From assembly GCA_037447655.1 (NCBI GenBank), contig JBBHKE010002367.1:1-64000 (forward strand): a stretch of 64,000 nucleotides of DNA, read 5' to 3'. Below are positions 58,171 to 64,000 of the stretch, one piece after another (within the stretch, counting starts at the first letter, position 1; the number at the start of each line of letters is the position of its first letter). A program made the position numbers and the translations under genes. The notes beneath the pieces were generated by a model that was not told the origin of the DNA, did not search any database, and saw only the letters and a program-made list of their open reading frames with translations. The stretch is from Zygnema cylindricum. Its lineage: Eukaryota > Streptophyta > Zygnematophyceae > Zygnematales > Zygnemataceae.

Positions 58171-59270
58171 CAAAATAGCGAAGAACTCTCTTTGTTGCCT
58201 TATAGTCCGACTGACTCGGATTTTGCAGACTACGGCTCAAGGCTCCAACTGCGGCTGCGATGTCCGGACGAGTACAGTTCATGAAATAGATGAGGCTTCC
58301 GACAATCTGTCTGTAAGGAATGGAGGATATAGAATCTGCCTCCCCTGAATCCAAAAAATCATCAACCAAAACACCACCATCCGTTTCCGTACCCTCGAAC
58401 TTCTGCCTAAGTTCCATAGGGGTGGCACTCCCCTTTGCTTCTGACATACCAAACTTTTCTAGCATGTTCCAGATTGCTTCTTTCTGAGTTAGATAAATAA
58501 TTCTCTGTTTTCTATCTCTTTCTACCTGAATTCCTAGAATATACTAAGCCTCACCCAAGTCCTTCAGTTCAAACCGAGAATTCAGATCTGATTTTATTTT
58601 ATTAATTTCATTGATAGATTTGCTAATCAACAACAAATCATCTATATATACTCCCACATAAATCACTCTATCCTCACTTTGCATTACTTAGATTGAGTGA
58701 TCTGAACTGATCCTGGTAAAGCCAAGACTGGTTAAAAACTCATCTAATTTCAGTTTCCACTGTCTCGAAGCCTGTTTCAGACCATAAAGGATTTCAACAG
58801 TTTACAGACTAGATTTTCTTTCCCTTTTTCTGCATACATCTCTAGCTGCTTCATATAAATTACTTCTTCCAAATCACCATGCAAGAAAGCCGTCTTAACG
58901 TCCATCTGATGCAATTCCATATCCTCTATTGCTGTTAGAGACAGCAAAACTCTCACAGTAAGAAAACGAACCACATGAGAGAAGGTCTTTTCATAATCAA
59001 TTCCCTCCTTCTGACTAAATCCTTAGCGACCAGTCTAGCTTTATATCTTCCAATTGTATTATCAGGATTCAATTTTGATTTGAAGACCCACTTACAACCG
59101 ATAGCTTTCTTGTTCGGTGGGAGCTCCACAAGTTCCAAAGTTTGGGCTTCCATAATTGACTTTATCTCATCATTTGCAGCCGAGATCCAATGATCATTTT
59201 CAGGAACGGAAAAGGATTCCTGAGTAGTAAGCGGCTCCCCTGTGCTTGCAGAAAAAGCAATCTCCACTCG
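58112..59270 (-). pseudogene. pol: copia G2 reverse transcriptase
   Basis: Three frames: 59267-58953 (GCKWVFKSKLNPDNTIGRYKA; a frameshift before the DYE.TF motif), 58974-58777 (MELHQMDVKTAFLHGDL) and, after another shift, the catalytic YIDD (58637-58648). Then 58465-58112 runs from MLEKFGM through SSIPYRQIVGSLIYFMN and DIAAAVGALSRS. Two or three frameshifts and a stop (about 58690) disable it. Confidence 0.85.
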
Positions 59271-59813
59271 GTCGCCTCGAAGGCGGCTGCTTTGTCGTCT
59301 TCCCCCCGGAAAATCTGATGCGAGAACTGTTGGTCCCCTAGTGTTCCGCAGAGGGCGTGTAGTGGGAGGAGCAGCTCCAAAAGTAGGATCTGATGGCCCA
59401 GAGACATTCTAAAAAGAGGTAGAGGAAGTAGAAGGAGATGGAGTAAAAGGTACCTGCTCAAGAATGATATACTCTTGTATTTTCTCATTCCTTTCAGCTG
59501 CATCCATACTAAAAACATCCACAGATTGACTCTCTTCTTTAATCTGAATATTCCTGGCTTTCTGAATGCATCCTCTCTGAGGGTTATACACTCTATAGCC
59601 TGCAAGCTCATCATCATAGCCTAAGAAAACACCAGGTACAGATTTTGGACTAAGCTTCCAATTAGGAAGATTATCCAAGATAAAGCATTTACTATCGAAT
59701 ACTCTAAAATGACCAACATTTGGTTTTTTGCCTGTCCATACTTCATAAGGTGTTTTACCCTTAACAGCTCGGGTTTCTACTCTATTTCTGATGTAGGAAG
59801 CACAGTGAAAAGC
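59271..59813 (-). pseudogene. pol: copia G2 integrase C-terminal region and linker
   Basis: Minus strand: NWKLSPKSVPGVFLGYDDELAGYRVYNP (about 59560-59665), the conserved copia integrase end, then a Ser/Pro-rich linker. Broken from the upstream integrase by a frameshift around 59812. Confidence 0.8.
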
Positions 59814-60782
59814 TTACCCCCAAAACTTTGGATCCGCACCTTTATCAGCCATCATAGAGCTAGCACATTTAGTCAAAGTTCGATTAAGTCTCTCGACCAC
59901 ACCATTTTGTTTCGGTGTGTACGGAGCAATAAATTCTCGAGAGATGCCATTTTCTTTCAAGAAATCAGCAAAGGCATGGGATACATACTCTCCACCATTA
60001 TCTGTCCGCAAAGCAAGAATAGATTTGCCGTGAAGTTTCTCCGCCCAGATTTTGTAGTGCATAAAGTGAGTGAAGACTTCGCTCTTCTCCTTTATGAAGT
60101 ATAAGCAACTATACCAAGAGTAGTCGTCTGTGAAGGTGACAAAATAGTGGCTGCCACCAAGAGAGAGAACTTTGGAAAGGACGAAGACATCAGAGTGAAT
60201 AATACCAAGGAGATTTGTGGCTCGATGATCAGAAACTTGTGGGAGGGGAAGCTTGTGAAGCTTTCCAAGAGCACAACCATCATACACATGAGACTCTTTT
60301 TGACCGAGCTTGACTCCCTCTATCATATCATTCTTTATCATCTTAGTAAGTCTCTCATGATGCACATGACCAAGTCTTTTATACCACAAAACATTATCAC
60401 ATAAGACACTGGAGTAAGCAAAATCAATTTTATTAGCCAGGTCCATGCGGTACAAAAAGTTTGGGCCTCTAGTTCCTACTAGAGCTACTCTTCCATCCTT
60501 GCTCACTATTTTCTTGCCATTTTTCTGGAGAACCTCAAAGCCTTTGCTTTCAGCTACAGACGTAGAAAACATATTTTTCTTAAACTTTGGAACATACAAG
60601 ACATCGTACAGAGTTCTCTTAACAACCTTTCCATCTATCACACAATCCAGATCTATATTTCCTTTGGCATTTGATTCAACAGCATAGCCACAAGCATAAA
60701 AGATCTGACGTAAAGGAATAGAAGACATCTCCTTAAACCAAGACTTGTTCCAGCACATGTGTGACGAGCTGCCGGAATCCAT
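59814..60782 (-). CDS. pol: copia G2 protease and integrase core
   Basis: 322 open codons. The protease starts at MDSGSSSHMC with the DSG triad intact (about 60770-60782); upstream gag is absent. Then come YDVLYVPKFKKNMFS, the pre-integrase LWYKRLGHVHHERL and CALGKLHKLPL. Integrase catalytic residues are Asp in IIHSD, Asp in RTDNGGEYVS (about 59985) and Glu in NGVVERLNRT (about 59890). All three are present, making this the best preserved integrase in the window. Confidence 0.88.
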   Translation of the reverse strand: MDSGSSSHMCWNKSWFKEMSSIPLRQIFYACGYAVESNAKGNIDLDCVIDGKVVKRTLYDVLYVPKFKKNMFSTSVAESKGFEVLQKNGKKIVSKDGRVALVGTRGPNFLYRMDLANKIDFAYSSVLCDNVLWYKRLGHVHHERLTKMIKNDMIEGVKLGQKESHVYDGCALGKLHKLPLPQVSDHRATNLLGIIHSDVFVLSKVLSLGGSHYFVTFTDDYSWYSCLYFIKEKSEVFTHFMHYKIWAEKLHGKSILALRTDNGGEYVSHAFADFLKENGISREFIAPYTPKQNGVVERLNRTLTKCASSMMADKGADPKFWG

Positions 60783-60784
60783 TA

Positions 60785-61680
60785 CAAAGAAAAATTATGT
60801 TCTACCAAATATTTACACTGAAGTTCAAACAACGTAAAGTGATAGTGATCTATTCACGCCTCATTAGTATTTGTTGTTGTCGGCTGTCAACCGTCCGAAA
60901 AGAGGATTCGGCACCGTAGATGTGACTTCACGAAGTCCCATGGTCCCGCCGAATTTCCGTACGTCCACGGAGGATATACTCACGCATTTCTCTCAAGTGA
61001 TGACGCGTGTCCCAAGTGTGAATGAACCGTGAACTCCCAACTTCACTGTCACACTAATTTGGATAAGTACTGAACCAAACTCAACCAATAATAACTTAAG
61101 TGCTGAACAGCTCTCTCTCCCTCGCAGTTGAGGGATAGAGAGGACTAAAGCTTTCTAAAAACAACACTCCCTTAAAGATTTAGACTCTACTAGTCACTCA
61201 GTCCACATGCCACAGAATTTCAATTTGGGTGCAGGTAAGGGTTTCGGCATCATATCAGCCACCATTTGCTCATCCGGTAAATAACTCAACTTCAGGACTT
61301 TTCCCATCACCTTTTCTCTTACAAAATGTAGCTTGATATCAATGTGCTTACTCTTAAACTGATGACTGGGATTAGATGCAATAGCGATTGCTGCTTGATT
61401 GTCACACCACACTATCTGTGGTCCAGATTGCATAAAGAGAAGCTCTTGGAGAAGAGACTTTACCCAAAGTAACTCCTTAACTGTCGAGTTGGCAGCCATG
61501 TACTCAGCCTCCATGGTACACTGAACTGTTACCTTCTGAAGTTTGTTGCTCCAGCAGCAAGTTCCACTTCCGATCTTCAGAATGTATCCGGTGGTGAGGG
61601 GTTGGCTGGGCATATCTTCGTAGCTTGCATCGCTCCATGTATGAATTTTGACTTCCTCTCTATGAGAGAGAGTCTAAGAT
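60785..61680 (-). repeat. duplicated copia G end (LTR part, PPT, RNase H)
   Basis: A second copy of 57262-58158 at an offset of 3,523 bp. The LTR/PPT part appears identical, while the RNase H part differs at many sites and is open for 139 codons (61613-61194, with CDNQAAIAIASN intact). It starts inside the LTR at TACAAAGAAAAATTATG and stops at TCTAAGAT (61680), where non-TE DNA begins. Confidence 0.87.
61194..61613 (-). CDS. pol: copia G RNase H fragment (duplicate copy)
   Basis: Open frame with a YILKIGSGTCCWSNKLQKVT start, AEYMAANSTVKELLWV, WCDNQAAIAIASNP and HIDIKLHFVREKVMGK, ending PKLKFCGMW. Only the RNase H end of pol is present, without RT, so it is a fragment although unbroken. Confidence 0.83.
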   Translation of the reverse strand: MPSQPLTTGYILKIGSGTCCWSNKLQKVTVQCTMEAEYMAANSTVKELLWVKSLLQELLFMQSGPQIVWCDNQAAIAIASNPSHQFKSKHIDIKLHFVREKVMGKVLKLSYLPDEQMVADMMPKPLPAPKLKFCGMWTE

Positions 61681-62699
61681 GCCATTGCACTGGTGACAGT
61701 ACACTATCTGTGAGGGGCAAAACCATGTTGAGCCAGCTTCACGAGGCGAGCGAAGCTTAGTTAGGGATGCTCTATTTCACAAATTCTGTCTTGATCCTCG
61801 TGTTGTGATTGATGACGTGGTGTTAGGAGAGAAGGAGTGACATAATGGTTATTGAAGCCACATTTAGTGATTGAGTTTCAAGCAAAATTTGTGCATGATT
61901 CATACACATGATAGGTAGGTGTAATATTGAGACTTTAAGAGTTTTAACAAGAGTGTTTGAATCGTGGGCATTGTTGAGGCTGTATAAAATTATCAAAAAG
62001 GGTTTTTTGAGTCTAACACATGTGTTTATGCTATTTTTTTGCGTGTTTTTTTGAATTACAACTTGCTTTCTACGTCCGTTGTAAAGTTTACACGATGAAA
62101 TGGCGTGCAATTTAAATTTATACGCTTATGATTTGCTCTTTTGTCGATGCTTCTAGGTGGTTTGTTTATTGTGTTTTGCAGATTGTAGTGTGAACTTTGT
62201 ATCCCGATTTTTTTTCACCAAAAAAGGTTTCAAGCTCAAAGGTTTTGAATGGTGTCGTGTGTAGTTGTCATTTCTTTTTGGTTGCTTTATAACCAATGTA
62301 ATCTATCAGAATGAAGACACTTCCGTAAAAGTTTGTTGGTTCTGATTAGAAGTATATAGGTGTTCAAGTTATATTTACACTTCGACCCAAATTACCTACA
62401 AAATCATCATATTTGTGTGTTTTTGTCTTGTATTGCAAACATCTCTCATATACGTGGGATAGTTGTCTTCACATAGTTGCAAAAAAAAAAAAAAAACAAA
62501 GATTTGAATGACTTGCAAACTTGAAACATACATACATAAAATATACCAAAAAATAACTTTCATAAAGTGCGCATTCATGTAGGTGTTCACTTCTATTGGC
62601 GAATGTCATATAATTTATACAATATCAACCCCACAAACTTTATTTCAACAAATTTGGATCTAAGGTGGTGGCTCCATGTTTGTCTCATTTCCCTTAATC
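61681..62699. other. unrecognised non-TE DNA
   Basis: No transposon signature. A short + strand frame at about 61690-61840 (with VRDALFHKFCLDPRVVIDDVV) has a protein-like composition but no family match that I know. An A run lies at 62480-62496. Confidence 0.4.
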
Positions 62700-63125
62700 A
62701 CGACGTTTTATATTCCATAAACAAGAGCGTGCATCCTTAAAACTCACACAAAAAACATGACTTAAATGACCTCATAAACCGACAAAATATAAAACATATA
62801 TTACGAAGGGGATTTTTTACATTTATCAAACAAGAGCGTGCATCTTTAAAACACACACAAAAAAAATGAATTAAATGACCTCATAAACCGACAGAATACG
62901 AAATATATACTACGAAGAGGACGCTTTATATTCCACAAATAAGAGCGTGATTCCTTAAAACTCACACAAAAAACATGACTTAAATGACCTCATAAACCGA
63001 CAAAATATACTACGAAGAGGACGCTTTGTATTCCATACATAAGAGCGTGCATCCTTAAAACTCACACAAAAAACATGACTTAAATGACCTCATAAACCGA
63101 GAAAATACAAAACATAAACTACGAA
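62700..63125. repeat. ~109-bp tandem repeat, four copies
   Basis: The word AGAGCGTG recurs at 62724, 62833, 62942 and 63042. Each copy also has TTAAAACTCACACAAAAAA, AATGACCTCATAAACCGA and TACGAAGAGGACGCTTT-like parts. The last unit is about 9 bp shorter. Confidence 0.92.
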
Positions 63126-63586
63126 AAAGTTTCGATATAGTGCCATTTCACAGTCATCTTTGCATCTACTGCCAAGTTTCATATAACTTACACACGAGCA
63201 TTCCTACAAGCTATATTTAAACAAATTTGAATATGAAGTGTTGGCTCCATGGTTGAGGTGGTGGCTCCATGTTTGTTTCACTTCCACAGTTTGAAAGTCT
63301 TGTAATCTATAACAAATCAATGCATCCTCGAGAGACACAAAAGCAACAGAAACATATAATAAATACACGTAAAAACGGAGCTCATATTGCTTACGTTGTT
63401 CAGTTAGGCTTGCAACTACTCATTCTTACTATGAACTATTGATGGTATTTTCAAATGAACAGTCTTTGTTATGGACTATTGATGGTTTTTTCAAATAAAC
63501 AGTTTTTGTTGTGGTCGATTGCGTTACAGGTGAAGGAAACATGTGAAAACAACCCTCTTAAATTGAACCTTACCCACTGCGTGTTT
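63126..63586. other. non-coding DNA
   Basis: Two short duplications only (GGTGGCTCCATGTTTG-like near 63240-63280, and CTATTGATGG..TTTTTCAAAT..ACAGT near 63436-63510). Nothing else recognised. Confidence 0.4.
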
Positions 63587-64000
63587 TTAGTAGTTGACTC
63601 CGCCCTTGGCACACTCCAGTTTTAGACGCATCTCCTCGTTTTTCCCCTTCATTTCTTCAAGTTTTATTTCTCTCTCACGAATTGCAATCATACATTCTTC
63701 TCTCTCATTTTCTTTCTTTTTTTGTTTCTTTTTATCTTCTTTGTCTTTCTGTCGACACTCCATGTCGAAAGGTAATCGACGCTCGATCAACTCTGTTTTG
63801 GTTTTGTTAAACCTTTGTAACGCCTCCATTTTCTCTTTGTCAGATTGATCTGCCTTATCGATCATACCAGAGATTCTTCCCACCAACCCATTTAAATCAT
63901 CATTTCCTTAGGACGAGGCATTGTTTTCTTCATCCTCACTAAATCCCCTAATTTCTACTCCCACAAGGTTCGGGATTTTTGATGCATCGGAACTAAATTG
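63587..64000 (-). pseudogene. coiled-coil, highly charged protein end (unrecognised)
   Basis: Minus-strand frame running off the right edge. An in-frame stop lies near 63909, between NNASS and GNDDLN codons. Downstream about 100 codons are open to a stop at 63587: a GLVGRISGMIDKAD segment, then a long Lys/Glu/Arg-rich predicted coiled coil (KEDKKKQKKKENER, REREIKLEEMKGKNEE), ending KGGVNY. Such charged tails occur in plant trihelix and Myb/SANT-like proteins, but the DNA-binding part is outside the window. It could be a host gene with a stop or intron at that place, or a captured copy. Confidence 0.4.

Larger units (their letters stand above)
56793..60784 (-). mobile_element. copia element G2 (3' LTR to protease)
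   Basis: Minus-strand copia element: 3' LTR (56793-57643), PPT, RNase H, RT, integrase and protease, ending at the protease start (about 60782). gag and the 5' LTR are missing; instead a second copy of the LTR-RNase H end follows at 60785-61680. Confidence 0.88.

Noticed and set aside
59814-60782. An active copia element
   Set aside because: The protease-integrase core is open with all catalytic residues, but gag and the 5' LTR are missing and RT has frameshifts, so the element cannot be autonomous.
62700-63125. CRISPR-like array
   Set aside because: Units are contiguous and similar along their whole length with no unique spacers, and the sequence is a plant nuclear genome.

Overview
The window looks like a gene-poor, repeat-filled stretch of a large land-plant nuclear genome. 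The evidence is many Ty1/copia and Ty3/gypsy LTR retrotransposons with roughly 0.7-1.2 kb LTRs, a TRIM element, a non-autonomous hAT element, small inverted-repeat elements, a LINE-type relic and AT microsatellites. No housekeeping gene is visible, and the species cannot be named. The LINE-type tail with an HLLRC-HGG zinc-ribbon-like segment and a nuclease-like end is reminiscent of bryophyte, lycophyte or fern elements, but that is a weak inference.

Layout. 1-6171: simple repeats, short tandem duplications, AT-rich DNA and one intact-ended non-autonomous hAT element (3961-5224). 6172-21209: an old copia element (D, + strand) split by a second, minus-strand copia element (C, 7385-16504). C is itself split by two further copia pieces (E and A2). 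C has two LTRs and gag but no visible pol, and carries an unrecognised ORF. 21210-26968: a copia RNase H plus 3' LTR fragment (F) and sparse non-coding DNA with a foldback repeat. 26969-27512: a complete 544-bp TRIM on the minus strand whose LTRs each contain a tRNA-like segment. 28016-28518: AT microsatellite. 28925-36837: copia element A1 with both LTRs, itself interrupted by a solo-LTR-like insert. 37023-45608: gypsy element Gy1 (minus strand) bounded by a perfect CAAAG target duplication. It contains a 572-bp inverted-repeat element and a copia remnant (G1) fused in frame to the gypsy integrase. A1 and Gy1 both appear to lie in the 3' part of one LINE-type relic whose coding tail is at 45614-46642. 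46952-54497: a tandemly duplicated, internally deleted gypsy array (Gy2; 2,754-bp units). 54498-61680: copia pieces H, I and G2, plus a duplicated G2 end. 61681-64000: non-TE-like DNA with a ~109-bp tandem repeat and the end of a coiled-coil ORF.

Almost every coding region is broken by stops or frameshifts, so most are listed as pseudogenes. The longest open stretches are the protease-integrase block of G2 (59814-60782), the RT of H (54564-55553) and the gypsy-copia chimera (38600-39832). Features shared between elements are of most interest: PPT/LTR junctions, initiator-Met-like primer sites, LTR hairpins with a compensatory change, and tRNA-like modules lying antisense in the copia LTRs. 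Junctions are given to about 5-10 bases unless a target duplication fixes them.
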